Shown: piece by piece, positions 24,656 to 39,159 of the stretch
Layout: every line of letters begins with the position of its first letter
Numbering within the stretch: the stretch's first letter is position 1
From: Paguma larvata
Taxonomy: Eukaryota; Chordata; Mammalia; Carnivora; Viverridae
Direction of reading: 5' to 3'
Length of the DNA: 64,000 nt
NCBI GenBank assembly: GCA_030068075.1
Contig: CM057835.1
Location: 24,272,930 to 24,336,929 of the forward strand
Made by a program: the position numbers and the translations under genes
Notes under the pieces: model-generated
Seen by the model: the letters and a program-made list of their open reading frames with translations, nothing else
Told to the model about the DNA's origin: nothing
Database searches by the model: none

Positions 24656-24940
24656 TGAAAGGTCCTGGACCAATTAATCAGGCTCCACCCTTCACCAGAC
24701 CAGCTTGGACCAATCCATAGAGAACCTATACCCCCCCAAAAGGAGACACCTGTTTCCGGCCTTGGAAACTAGAGACACCTGTTTCCCGCCTTGGAAATGT
24801 GCTTAAAAGGAGCCTGCGCACTCCTCTCGTGGTCGCCATTTTACAGAGTGGCTGACCCCAGCATGCTGGAATCTCAATAAACGCTCTTGCCTTTGTGTAC
24901 ATGTCTCGTGCTCTTTGGGGGACGATCCGAGGACCCAACA
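24656..24940 (+). mobile_element. Candidate solo LTR of a class I endogenous retrovirus
   Basis: 285 bp running TGAAAGG...CCCAACA, flanked by GTTAG / ATTAG. A TTAAAAGG TATA-like box lies near 24803 and AATAAA at 24876-24881. The end, CTTTGGGGGACGATCCGAGG, resembles class I U5 sequence. GAGACACCTGTTTCC...CCTTGGAAA occurs twice in tandem (about 24742-24799). No gag, pol or env is adjacent. Host-genome remnant without coding capacity. Confidence 0.6.
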
Positions 24941-25142
24941 ATTAGTAAGATCAATCATTAGCAGTGTTTTCTTTTTTTTTTTTTCATTTTACTGCTCCTC
25001 ATAGAATATTTCACCAACCCCAATATCTCTATCCATCGTTCTGCCCTCCTCAGAGTTTTTCTACTTCCTTGCGAGTCTTCGAAACATACGCGTGACCCAG
25101 AATCCCTCACATTAAAGAATTCCTTTTCCAGATCCCTATTAA

Positions 25143-25350
25143 AAAATTTATTTTTGAAGTTTTACTTATTTTTGAGAGAGTGTGTGTGACCAGGGGAGGG
25201 GTGGAGAGAGAGGGGGAGACATCGAATCACAAGCAGCGTCCAGGCTTCAAGCTGTCAGCACAGAGCTCAATGGGAGACTCAGACCCATGCGCGGTGACAT
25301 CACGATCTGAGCCGAAGTCCGCACCACCGACTGAGCCACCCAGGCAACCC
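25143..25350 (-). repeat. CAN SINE
   Basis: T-rich tail left, head 'ccgactgagccacccaggc' right. Confidence 0.9.
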
Positions 25351-25674
25351 TCCAGACTTCTATTGAAATGCACCTGTGTTATTGAGCTGGGAAGGACCCT
25401 TCAGAAAAATATATTATCTTCACATGAGCAAGCTGCCACCCTAGGAAGCAAACACAGGCCTCTGAGGCAAAGGGCACAGCTTGGTTTTTGACGTGGCAGG
25501 GCCATTTGGATCATGGAGCACCGCCTGGGAGGGGCGGATCTGGAAAAGGTCCTTTCTGGGAGGGCTTCCTAGGGGAATAGCATCCAAACATGTGGCTCAG
25601 AGAGAGGACTAAAGAAAGGGGAGCATGCCTACCCTGGGGCCCTGTCTGAGGAGGCAGCACCTGCACTTTATAAG

Positions 25675-25887
25675 TTTTTTTTTAATGTTTATTTATTTTT
25701 GAGACAGAGAGAGACAGAGCATGAGTGGGGGAGGGGCAGAGAGAGAGGGAGACACAGAATCCGAAGCAGGCTCCAGGCTCTGAGCTGTCAGCTACAGAGC
25801 CCGACGCGGGGCTCGAACTCACAGACCGCAAGATCATGACCTGAGCCGAAGTCGGACGCTCAACCGACTGAGCCACCCAGGCGCCCC
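25675..25887 (-). repeat. Felid CAN SINE, near consensus
   Basis: Ends 'ccgactgagccacccaggcgcccc'. TSD AGCACCTGCACTTTA / AGCACCTGCCCTTTA on the two sides. Confidence 0.96.
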
Positions 25888-25904
25888 AGCACCTGCCCTT
25901 TAAT

Positions 25905-26773
25905 ATTCCATGCTCCAGCACCTGGAGGGCTCAATGGGTGGTTGACTATCATCGCCATACCCAGAAACATCGACTCCCCACTCTGTGCTCAGCCTGGTTG
26001 GACCGCGCCTGTATTAGCGCATGGAACCCCTGTATTTCCCTAAACTAGGGCTGAGCTTAAGAGCCCTAGAGATGGAGACCACATCTTTTTTATCTTTGAC
26101 TCTTCCTCACCGCAGGTGCTAACTAAACTGTAGGAAACCGAACTACGTGGTGAGGAAATCTCAGTAGCTAATCTTCCGAGAACTTTCATGGCAAAGGGGG
26201 CAAGAAAGGGACTGTAAAGAGTTGAAAGAAGAGAAGGGGGAGTTGGGGATGTCTAAAGGCAGAGTGGGGGCCCCGCGTTTGGCTGAGCAAGGAATGAGTG
26301 GGAGCCCCAGTGGGAGGAGCATGCTTGGGAAGGGTGGGGGAGGTGAAGAGGCCCTAAAGTCAGGAGGCTAGACAGACGCGGGGTCTCTTGCACGGCTCAG
26401 CAAGCAGGAGACAAAGCCTTCCTCCAGGACTGAAAGGGGCCCTAGGGACTTGGGAAAAGATAAGGAGCTCTGGACAAGCTGCAGTGACAATAGATTCCAC
26501 ATTTTCCAGAAGAGTAACACCATCCAGACACAGTTTTCTGATACTTATCAGGCCCTATGTCTCTGCTTTTTGTTCCATAAAAAAAAAAAAAAAATGTGGC
26601 CACTACAGAAATCACCGCTGAGGGCAAGTGAAAATGAAAGGGAATTGAGCAGCGGGCGAGAAGCAACAGTGGAGAATCGTTTCCTGCGAAGAAATAAATA
26701 CTCCTTTCCATGTTTACACTCTGTTGTGTTTGCCTAAAGAATGCCCAAATCATAATAAAAATGGTGGTTGCCG
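25905..26773. other. Intergenic, nothing recognised
   Basis: An A-run at 26578-26594 and unique sequence; no exon. Confidence 0.4.
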
Positions 26774-26990
26774 GGGCGCCTGCGGGGCTCAGCCTGTTGA
26801 GGGCCAACTTCGGCTCAGGTCATGATCTCACCGGTATGTGATTCAGAGCCCTGCTTCAAGCTCCGTGCTGACAGCTCCGAGCCTGGAGCCTGTTTCGGAT
26901 TCTGTGTCTCCCCTCTCTCTCTGCCCCTCCCCTGTTCATGATCTGTCTCTCTCTCACTCTCTCAAAACTGAAATAAACATTTAAAAAAAA
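26774..26990 (+). repeat. Felid CAN SINE
   Basis: Head GGGGCGCCTGCGGGGCTCAG, CT domain and A-rich tail. Confidence 0.93.
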
Positions 26991-27166
26991 TTGTCTTTTA
27001 ATGGTGATTACCTGTGGGTGGAGGGGTGGGGTGAATGAGACAGATTGGAAAAGGGATAGGAGTGAGAGTTTTTATTAAATATTTTTTATATTGTTTTGAT
27101 TTTTTGAGCCAGATGAATGTGTTCCCTGTTTTTAAAATTTAAATAATAATTAAAGAAGAAAAAACT

Positions 27167-27375
27167 GGGGACGCCTGGGTAGCTCAGTTGGTTAAGCCTC
27201 TGACTCCTCTTTTAGGCTCAGGTCATGATCTCATGGTTTGTGAGTTCGAGCCCCAAATGGGGCTCTCTGCTGTCAGCACAGAGCCCCCTTTGGATCTTCT
27301 CTACTCCTCCCCTCCCCACTGTCTCTCTCTCTCTCTCTCTCTCAAAAAGTAAATAAGTAAATAAACATTTTTAAA
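27167..27375 (+). repeat. Felid CAN SINE
   Basis: Head GGGGACGCCTGGGTAGCTCAG; the tail runs into the GGAA microsatellite. Confidence 0.93.
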
Positions 27376-27500
27376 AGAAAGAAAGGAGGGAAGGAAGGAA
27401 GGAAGGAAGGAAGGAAGGAAGGAAGGAAGGAGGAAGGAAGGAAGGAAGGAAGGAAGAAAGAAAGAAGGAAGGAAGGAAAGAAGAAAGAAAGAAAGAAAGA
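27376..27500. repeat. (GGAA)n microsatellite
   Basis: About 125 bp of GGAA/GAAA repeats grown from the A-rich tail of the preceding SINE; only short interruptions. Confidence 0.95.
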
Positions 27501-28335
27501 ACTGTTTGAAAACTTTGTCTAGAGAATGTCCTGGGGACAAGAAGAAATTCATGTCAGAAACAAAGAGGGGAGCCAAAGCCAAAGCCACACCCTTTATCTA
27601 GTTGCCTTATAAAAGGCCCCATCCACCAGGAAGGTCACAAGGCAAGAAATGTTGGGACAATATTTTTTATTAGCGCAACTGGGTAAGTTGAAGATCACTT
27701 TCTGTTACACAGGAAACAACAGAATGTTTCCTCATCTGCATAATGTAAGGGTTGGGCTGGAAGACCTCATCAGACCCTTCTAGCTCTAATGGTCTCATGG
27801 TCTTTGAGTGAGTTTTACTCGGTATCAAAGGTCAGTACTCTTTCCCTTTATACGCTGCCAGGTTTCCCTGGGGCCGAGACTTCATCATTCTGTATCCTCA
27901 CATTCCCACACACACACACCCAGACCCCCAACCCCACCCTCCCCCCATTCAGAGCCTCGTCTTTGAAAAATTTAAGTCAGCCCAGTTTGGAGGAAATACA
28001 GAGGTCATTAGGTCAAAGTTATATTTACTTGTCAAGGTAAACAGAAGAACTGGTTACCCGCACCCTTTGCCTACAAAAATGATGGAGAAAAGCTTTACCC
28101 AACGCTGAGCTGGTGCCATCTAGTGGCTCGTGGTGGCACTCAGCCACCCCACAAGAGACTGTACCCTTCAAAACAAGTTTTTGTGAACAATATTAAGGTT
28201 TCTTTGAGGCTAGCCCTGGGTGAAGTTGTGAAATATGAGGCAAATTTTCTGATTTTCCAATTTTCCTTTTTCGGAGTTCTTCCCCCTGACAGGCAGGTGT
28301 GATGGCGAGAAAGTATGCTGGAGTCAGGCCAACTT
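27501..28335. other. Intergenic, nothing recognised
   Basis: A MIR-like stretch at about 27725-27800 ('tttcctcatctgcataatg'); otherwise unassigned. Confidence 0.4.
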
Positions 28336-28520
28336 TAACCAAGCCGAACGTCTCTGTGCCACCTATTAGCTGTAGGATCCAGGGCAAGTTGCAAAACCTC
28401 CCTGAGTCTCAGGTCCCTCCTTTGCCAAATGTGGGCAGCACAACCTTCTTACAAAGTCATCGTGGGGAATGAGTGTGATGAAGGGCACATAACACTCGAC
28501 ATGCAGCAAATGCACCCTAA
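28336..28520 (+). repeat. MIR SINE
   Basis: 'tgtgccacctattagctgta', 'gcaagttgcaaaacctccctgagtctcag' type core and 'aatgagtgtgatgaagggcacataaca' fit MIR. Confidence 0.75.
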
Positions 28521-30470
28521 ACGTGAGCTCCGTCCTGCAGTATGTCAATATTTTTGAAATGGATGTGATAAAGACAAGTCTTGGGCCCTGGTCCCTAGAA
28601 ATATTCAAAGAGAGGGTGGATAACCTCTGTTTATATGCCTGCGGAAAACAATTACATGCAGAGAGTTCCCCAGAAGAGGCATTAAGGCACTCAGGAGATG
28701 TGGGCAAACTAACAAGGGACATGGAAACACACCCAGAAAGCCCACGACGACAGAAAGCTGTTCCCCACCCAGGACTAACGGGACAAGGAAAGTTGAAAAT
28801 GTAATGGAGTTCAAGGAAATCTGAGCCTGGGAGGAGGCAGGGGCGCCGTCTTGGAGGGAGAGAGCCACTCCAGAACCGATGCCAAGGCAGCCCAGCTTCT
28901 CTCCCTGTGACCTCCCGACTCCTGTGCGTGCTCACCATTGGCCATTCCCCACGGGAAGTCAGCCGACAGGGAGGTGTGGGGAGTGGGGGGCATAGAGCAG
29001 GGCACGGACACCAGAGAGTGGACCTGGGGAAGACACCCGGAGGAAAACCACGGCAGAATGTCACAGAGGAAATCTTTGCTTTGGGAAAAGTATCCGATCA
29101 GGTGATATCCAAGAAGAAGTTCTGAGGAGAAAGAAAGAAGCAAGGAATGACCCAATATTTACCAAATACCTATTTTATGCTATTCACAATGTCTTTTAAC
29201 TCTCTCTTATGACTTTCTCGGCAACCCAGTACAATTGGTATTGTTATCTTCCTTTTTTACAGGTGAAGGAACAAAGCTTGGCAAAACCGAACGACTTGCC
29301 TTGAGACGCCCAGCATGTAAGTACTGGAATTCCATCCCCAGTTACTGGAGGCCAGTATCCCTCTAGGTAATCCCCTCCACCCCAGTGTTAGCTCTGGGAG
29401 GTACAGGAAAGACAGACCAGCCAGCAGGGAGGTGAGGGCAGCCGCCCACCAGCCTCTGAGGGGAAGAAAAGGCCTCTGACCCCCTGAATAAGGGATTACA
29501 TTTTCCTTATTGTCATGAAAAGAATTCCCCTTTCCTGGCAAATAAAGCCCATTTCTAAGTGGAGCTCAAACAGCATTGTAGGGAGGTTTAGAATGAGGAG
29601 AGCAGGGTAAGTCTCTTCCAAGGGATTAAGACTATCCTCCTTGGTTCTCCTGGAGGCCCAGGAGCCAACCGTCTAAGAGTATTATACAAAGAGGCAGGGA
29701 AGGCGGAGGACAATGCTGAAAGACATAACATTGAATATTCACTCATCCGAAAATCCCCAAAGACATGCTTTTCTGAGAAGATGGTCAGACTAATCCAGAC
29801 TGGCCGACTGATTGAATGGCCAAGCAGACAGATTTTTGTCCCAAGAGATTTATAGCTTCAACTGAAAACGGTTGTTTGGACAAACTGTCAAACTCCCGCA
29901 GGGCCCACTTGATATCTTGACCTGTCAGGTCAGAGAGGAGAAGGGCCGCTATTTTGAAAGACTGAGGGTTCGTTGTTGCCTGCTGCTCCCTCGAGATCTA
30001 CTTGGTAAATGGAGCCCCAGAGGTCATCATTAAGGAGAAGCCGATTAGAGGTCTCAGGGGAGTTGAACCCAGAGGCATTTGTTTATTCCACTCCCACCTT
30101 CTCTACCTTTGCCCAACTCACCACCTCATGCCTGGGGCCCTGCCACAATCCAGCGGGAGGTGCCTGGCCTCCCCAGTCCACCCAGCTCCTCAGAACCAGA
30201 ATAATCCTCCTTAACCTGCTTTCATTAGGTCCCTCCTGATGAATGCAAGCGACAGTATTCTGAGAAGGTGGGCGTGTGGGCCAGGCCCTGGAGAGCCTTG
30301 CAAAAGCTGGAGGGAAACTTCACTCGAGACTCTAGAGATGGACTGCGCTGAGGCAGGATGGGGAAGTGAGGCCAGCCACCGTGGGCCAGGGGTCACCAGG
30401 AAATCTGGAGGTCGCTGGAAAGCAGTCAGGAAGACAGGAATGTGCAGAACTGACAGCAAGGATGGTGAGA
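28521..30470. other. Intergenic, with a MIR remnant
   Basis: A reverse MIR at about 29180-29330 ('ttttttacaggtgaaggaac'). The longest open frame of the window (minus strand, 232 codons, 28366-29064) overlaps a MIR and is not a gene. Confidence 0.45.
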
Positions 30471-30477
30471 AAGAGCC

Positions 30478-30570
30478 CAGGCGTGGAGAGGAGATCTGGG
30501 TTCAAATCCCACCCCTGTCCCTCTGAACCTTGTTTTTCTCATCTGTAAAATTTAACTATAGTCCTGAAGG
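30478..30570 (+). repeat. MIR SINE fragment
   Basis: 'tctgggttcaaatcccacc' and 'tttttctcatctgtaaaat'. Confidence 0.7.
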
Positions 30571-31032
30571 GCCTCCTCATCTCTCTTCGGGAATGAAGGA
30601 CTTCTCCATCTGTCAGAAGTACTGTCAGTCTTCAGCCGTCTCAGTCATCTCTGAGGATGAGCCGAAGACGACTGCCTCACATCTCCTTCCCGGAGAAGCC
30701 CGCGTCCAGTGACTGAGCCACGGGCGGGAGAGAGGCCCAGCCCCCACCCAAGTTGGGACAAGTTGGAAGGAACAACCAGCTCCAGAGGTTCCCCAGGTAG
30801 GAGCAGGTGCTGGCCGATGCCTTCACTGGGACTGCATCACAGCCTAACTCGACCCTCTGATCAGTCCTGTCTCCTTTCCACAGTACTGAATCCATGAACA
30901 CTACTTAATCTCTGTCTCAGACTCTGCTCTCTGGGAAGCCTAATCTGGGACATCTACCTCATCCACTCAGGAGTTTCCAGAAAGTAGCAAATGTAAAGCA
31001 TCCAGTCACAACACCCGGTATAAGAGATGTCA
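30571..31032. other. Intergenic, nothing recognised
   Basis: Unique sequence without exon signals. Confidence 0.35.
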
Positions 31033-31250
31033 GTCTGGGTGGCTCAGTCGGTTAAGCATCTGACTTCAGCTCAGGTCATGATCTCGCAGTTCATGGGTTC
31101 AAGCCCTGTGTCTGGCTCTGTGCTGACAGCTCAGAGCTGGGAGCCTGCTTCAGATTCTGTGTCTCCCTCTCTCTCTCTACCCACCCATCCCCCTGCATGT
31201 GCTCTCTCTCTCTCTCACTCTCTCTCTCAAAAATAAACAAACAAACAAAG
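31033..31250 (+). repeat. CAN SINE, slightly 5'-truncated
   Basis: Begins at CTGGGTGGCTCAG, lacking GGGGCGC; CT domain and A-rich tail present. Confidence 0.92.
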
Positions 31251-31394
31251 ATAAACATAAAGCAAGATACAGAAGATTGCATATAGTATACTATTCTGGG
31301 AGTGTTTGTAATTCATAGAACTTTTCTAGAAGGATATAATACTGGTATTGGTGGAAGCCTTGGAAGTAGGAACTGGGAGTTATTGCGGAGAGGT

Positions 31395-31530
31395 GGTGTA
31401 TCAGTGTGCTTAGGCTTTCATAATAAAGTACCACAGATTTGCAGGATTAAACAGAAACTTATTTTCTTACGGTTCTAGAAGCTAGAAGTCCAAGATCAAG
31501 GTGTCCAGCTTCTTCTGAGGCCTCGTACTG
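31395..31530 (-). mobile_element. MaLR-type LTR fragment
   Basis: 'aataaagtaccacagatttg' and 'aagctagaagtccaagatcaagg' in reverse MLT/MST orientation. Confidence 0.6.
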
Positions 31531-32133
31531 ATCACCCATATAAATTAATTTTACTTTAATTACCTCTTCAATTCAATGCAGTCCGTATCAGTATCCCAGC
31601 AGCCTTTTCGTAGAAATTAACAAGCTGATTCTAAAATTTGTATGGAAACATAAAGGACCCAGAGCTTCGAAAAAGAATAAAATTGGAAAACATATGCTAG
31701 CCGATTTCAAATGTGGCTGTAAATCAACATGACGGTGATATGTTGATACAAAGATAATCAAATAGATCGATGGACCAGAAGTGAAAGTCCAGAAACAAAT
31801 CCTCCCCTTTCTGGCCAATTGATTTTCAACAAAAGTGCCCCAGCAGTTCAATTTGAAAAAGGCCATGTTTCAACAAATGGTGCTGGAAAAATTGAATATC
31901 CACATGCAGAAAGATTAATTTAGACCCTTACGTCAAAGGAAACTGAGTTACAAAAATTAATTCGACCCAAGTGTAAGAACTAGAACTTTTTTGGTTAGTT
32001 TAGTTTAGTTTAGAAAACATGGGAAAGAAATAATTACCTGGGGATAGGCACAGATTTATTAGATATAATACCAAAGTCACAATTTATGTTTTTAATCAAT
32101 ACATTAGGCTTCATCAAAATTTAAAACTTTTGC

Positions 32134-32331
32134 GGGGCACCTGGGTGACTCAGTCAGTTGAGTGTCCCACTCTCCATTTCAGCTCAGGTCACAATCCCAG
32201 TTGAGGGATGGAGACCCACACCGGGCTCCATGATGAGCAGGGAGCCTACTCAGGATTCTCTCTCTCCCTCTGCCCTTCTCCCCCTACCTCTCTAAAATAA
32301 ACAACTTTTTTAAAAAGGGAGAAAAAAATTC
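32134..32331 (+). repeat. CAN SINE, older form, in L1
   Basis: Head GGGGCACCTGGGTGACTCAG; TSD AACTTTTGC (32125-32133, 32332-32340). Confidence 0.92.
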
Positions 32332-32758
32332 AACTTTTGCACTTTGTTAGGCATTATTAAGAAAATTAAGAAAGACAAGTCGGAACGAGGGAGGACATAT
32401 TTGTAAAGCAGATAAAGCACTTGTATCCAGCATGAATAAATAACACTTACGACTCAATAAGAAGACAAATAATCCATTTTAAAATGGCCAAAAGATTTGA
32501 ACACATACTTCAGAAAGCTGAATGTCAAATAAGCATGTGAAAAGATGCCTGACATCTTTAGACTTTCGGGAAACGCAATCGAAACCACGATGATACATCA
32601 CTACACGGCCATTACAATGACAGTAATTAAAAAGGCAATCGATACCAAGTTTTGGCAAGGACATAAAGAAACTGGAACCCTTGTACATTGCTGGTGGGAA
32701 TATCAAAAGGTACAGGCACACTGGAAAAGTGTGGCAGTTTCTTAAAAAGTTCAACATA

Positions 32759-32966
32759 GGGGCGCCTGAGTCTCAGTTGGTTAAGCATCCGACTTCAGCT
32801 CAGGTCATGATCTCATGGCTTGTGAGTTCGAGCCTAGTGTCGGGCTCTGTGTTGACAGCTCAGAGCCTGGAGCCTGCTTCGGCTTTTGTGTCCCCTCTCT
32901 CTCTGCCTCTCCTCTGCTCGTGCTCTCTCTCTCTCTCTCTCATAAATAAACATTAAAAAAATTTTT
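32759..32966 (+). repeat. Felid CAN SINE, in L1
   Basis: Head GGGGCGCCTGAGTCTCAG; flanks share AAAAAGTTC and adjoining bases. Confidence 0.92.
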
Positions 32967-33559
32967 AAAAAGTTCGATGTAAATTTAATATGTGACCAAA
33001 CAATTTCACCCCAAGGTATCTGCATGAGATAAATGAAAACACATGTCCACACAAAAATTTGCACTCGGATGTTCTCAACAGGTATATTCACCAGAGCCAA
33101 ACCCTGAAACAACACAAATGTTGTTGAACTGATAAATTGGGATACAACTGTAGAACAGGATTGTATTCAATAACAAAAAGGAATGACTTACTGATACTTG
33201 CAACTTAGACTCATACAGTCTAAGTGAATTTCAAAAGCATTGTTCTAAATGAAAGAAGCCAGACACAAAACACTGCATACTGTATGATTCCATTTACATG
33301 ATATTCTGGAAAAGGCAAAACTATAATGACAGAAAGCAGATCAATAGTTATCGGGTCCCATGGGTGGGAGAAGGGGATTAGCTATGAAGAGGCAGGAAGG
33401 AACTTTTGGGGATGATGGAAATATTCTACATCATGATCATGGTGGTGTCTATATGACTGTATATATCTGTCATAACAATACACTATATGCTAAAAAATTG
33501 GGGGAATTTTGTTATATATAAAGTATTCCTCAATAAAGCTGATTTGTAAAAATCCAAAT

Positions 33560-34859
33560 CAATCACCATTGGCCAATCTTTGAGGAAACCAGCTCATTTT
33601 TCTGAAAAATGAAGTTAGTCTAAAAAAAGACTAACTTCAACAGAACTGGAGATGATACTGAGGGAAAATTAAATAAATGGGAAAATTAAGTTTTATCCTG
33701 CCTTTCCTATGTGAACTATATTTCAAGATAATCAAATAATTGAAAAAGGGAAAATTCTTTTTTACCCAAGTCCAGCTAAAAAATGCTGATGATAGAATTA
33801 GGGAAAAATCACCATTTTTAACTCCAGCTGAAATAATGGACCTAGGTAAAGAATTTCAACAGCTGCTAAAGCCATTAGGTGAAAAGCTGTCGAACTTTAT
33901 AAAGAAGGGATAAGACTGACAACTCCTGAACTCACTTACCCATCTTAACATCAGTACAAATGAGACAATCAGATGACATTTTGTGCATTGTGATAGGATG
34001 CAATGGGAAATACCACCTGCACAATATCATCTATGAAGTTTTCTTGCCCCTGGTATTGAACTGAATCCAATCAAGCTTCAAGATATAATTCCAGGAAACT
34101 TGAACAATAAGGGCACTTTAGGTTTCAAGTATTTGACTCCCATATGTCCAGAGGATTGTTTGATACTTGGAGGCTAGCTCAGGCAAGAGAAGTGGGGTGG
34201 AAACCTTAGTTTGGGTGTTCTCAGCCTCCGATGGAAGCCATGTGAGGGATGGGAATTACTGAGGAAAGACGGCGGGATCTATCATCTGGCAATGGGAGTG
34301 TACTCTAGGAGAGGGAGGTAGGACTGAAGTCTCTGGAACTGAGGTCAAGGAACCAAGACTTCTTACAGCATTGTCCAGAGTTCTTTCACTTAGTTTGAAT
34401 TTGCCTGTAGTGACGGTGCTTTAAAATATAAGACCCAATGCTAAGTACTAACACCACCAATGGCTAAGAGGGAATAACCAGATAGATTACTTGGGTGAGG
34501 AAGAAACGGTTTTTCTGCACTGGAAGATCTAGAAGTGGCACTCTTCGGTATAACTGATTGGGTGATATTCCCCTCCAGAGAATTTTCTGATTACAATAAT
34601 TACATCCCATCCTTCACATCTTCTTAATTGCCCTTTACCTGCCACATTTAGGGATACGTGATCACATAATCAAATCTAACAAATGTTGATAATAAATGTC
34701 TCATCTATATCTAATAATACGTGATCCTGTGCTAGAATTACAGACCTGTTTTTAATTGATTGATATTTAAAATCCATAACTTTATTTCTGGCTATCAAAA
34801 AAGGAGAATTTTGAGACACTCCCTAAGACGGCAATTCGTCTCCAGATCTTCTAAAATAT
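33560..34859. other. Intergenic, nothing recognised
   Basis: AT-rich. Contains the perfect 12-bp hairpin at 33610-33639. No exon seen upstream of RPL17. Confidence 0.4.
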
Positions 34860-35270
34860 ATACCACATTCCCTTTCTCATAGCGCTCCGCCTCCCTTCAA
34901 ATCACGCTCTTCAGGCTGGAAATCTCGCGAGAGATCGAGTTCTCATGAATTCTCCCAGGAGCCACCGCTCTTCCTCTTCCGTTAGCGGCCTGAGGTGAGT
35001 GACTGTTTGCTGTCTCTCTCCGAAAGGTGAATCCTCCAGTTATCGCCGCCATCCTGGCCTCGGTGGCGTTGGTGTCTATGCTCCCGGGAGGAAGGCTCCT
35101 GCAGCTACTGATTCTTCGCTGAAGGCGATGTCCCTTTGTGCAGGGGGACGTCTCGGAGCAGAAGGCCGGGATGGGCGGGAATGGGGGTGGAATGGGTACC
35201 GGCGGCCTGTCGTCAGTGCCGTTTCCGACTCCCGAGGGCCAGTGTCTTGCGGTGAGTGCTTGGCTCAACG
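34860..35270 (+). promoter_or_regulatory. RPL17: RPL17 promoter, CpG-rich, with a TCTCGCGAGA palindrome
   Basis: CpG-rich stretch around the RPL17 start. The palindrome TCTCGCGAGA lies at 34923-34932, about 42-51 bp upstream of the inferred start. This motif is known at housekeeping and ribosomal promoters and is reported to bind Kaiso/ZBTB33. No convincing TATA box is visible, as expected for a TOP gene. Confidence 0.7.
34974..34994 (+). other. RPL17: RPL17 non-coding exon 1 with 5'TOP tract
   Basis: A pyrimidine tract (34968-34980) typical of 5'-terminal oligopyrimidine mRNAs leads to a short exon ending CCTGAG before a GTGAGT donor at 34995. The exon joins the acceptor at 35721/35722, adding 13 nt of 5'UTR before the ATG. 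The start at 34974 (CTCTTCC) is inferred from the retrocopy at 49104, which begins with the same bases and reproduces this exon joined to exon 2. TOP mRNAs are translationally controlled by mTORC1/LARP1, which is family knowledge. A second possible donor (GCG/GTGAGT near 35250) could serve an alternative 5' exon. Confidence 0.8.
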
Positions 35271-35571
35271 AGAGTGTTTTGGGGGAATAAAAGTGAAGTT
35301 GGGTTGAGACTTTACCCGTTTGAACGAGTGTTTCAGGTTTCATGGCGCTTAACGTAAAAACCCAAAAGCACTTGGGAAGACGGCATTCCCCTCTATGGGG
35401 AGGGAGCGTGTAGAGGTGGGCTAGTTGCGGTGCCAGTGCGTAGAGTCATACCCCTGAGGGATGCAGAGTGGGACTGAGACCGGCCACGTTTTCCTTCGGA
35501 GGCTCAAAGGACTCCTGAGCCCCGAGTCCCTAGTAGAGGCAGCGGGGAAGAAAGCTCTGGAGAAAAGCATG

Positions 35572-35638
35572 GCTGCCATGATGGCATTTCTTTGGACACC
35601 TTTTGATTAACCTTGAAAACAACTACTTCCCGAGCGGC
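35572..35638 (+). ncRNA. SNORD58B: Box C/D snoRNA, SNORD58 family, copy 1 (RPL17 intron 1)
   Basis: A 67-nt C/D-type snoRNA lies 84 nt upstream of the exon 2 acceptor. A terminal stem GCTGC/GCGGC encloses a C box ATGATGG (35578-35584). The D box position reads CCGA (35630-35633) instead of CTGA. The antisense element GGACACCTTTTGATTAA is shared with the two other copies; SNORD58 directs 2'-O-methylation of 28S rRNA (family knowledge). It best resembles human SNORD58B. The weak D box may lower stability or function. Confidence 0.8.
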
Positions 35639-35734
35639 TGTTAGTAGCATTTAATACGAGCTTAGACTGCATCGGCGACTGTAAATGTGTGTTGACAGAG
35701 TTCCCTCCCGCTCCCTTCCAGGTGATCTCTGAAG

Positions 35735-38888
<3,154 letters not shown>

Positions 38889-38909
38889 ATTCTGCATAAA
38901 ATACATGCA

Positions 38910-38932
38910 AATAAAAGTAAAAACAGAATGCT
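38910..38932 (+). terminator. RPL17: RPL17 poly(A) signal and approximate cleavage site
   Basis: AATAAA at 38910-38915 lies 22 nt after the stop codon, giving the very short 3'UTR typical of ribosomal protein mRNAs. The retrocopy at 49.1-49.7 kb keeps the same signal and ends shortly after it. The exact cleavage base is estimated. Confidence 0.8.
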
Positions 38933-39159
38933 GCTTGTCTTTATTATTAAAGATACTTCAAGTATCCTCATAAAATGGATCAAATGGATTTTCTTCTGAT
39001 TAGAATTAGAAACAGTTCTGTTAGCCCTGTGCCACTAATTTTGGTTTGGAAACCTGTTTTGAATTTCTTGGTGCTACTTTGCATACAGTGGAATTTTCAG
39101 TATGTGGATATTTCTGAATTTTTTTTCCAACCACTTATTAATGAGACTTATCACATGTG

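Larger units (their letters stand above)
31545..33555 (+). mobile_element. Old L1 (ORF2 part and 3'UTR), interrupted by two SINEs
   Basis: About 1.6 kb of L1 after removing the SINEs. Starts 'ttcaattcaatgcagtccgtatcag' and passes 'tttgtatggaaacataaagg', 'ttgctggtgggaatatcaaa' and 'tgaaagaagccagacacaaa', then ends 'ctcaataaagctgatttg'. Reading frames are broken throughout. Confidence 0.9.

Noticed and set aside
28366..29064. Longest open frame of the window, 232 codons on the minus strand
   Set aside because: It runs antisense through a MIR element and unique intergenic sequence, has no known domain, and overlaps other frames of similar quality.
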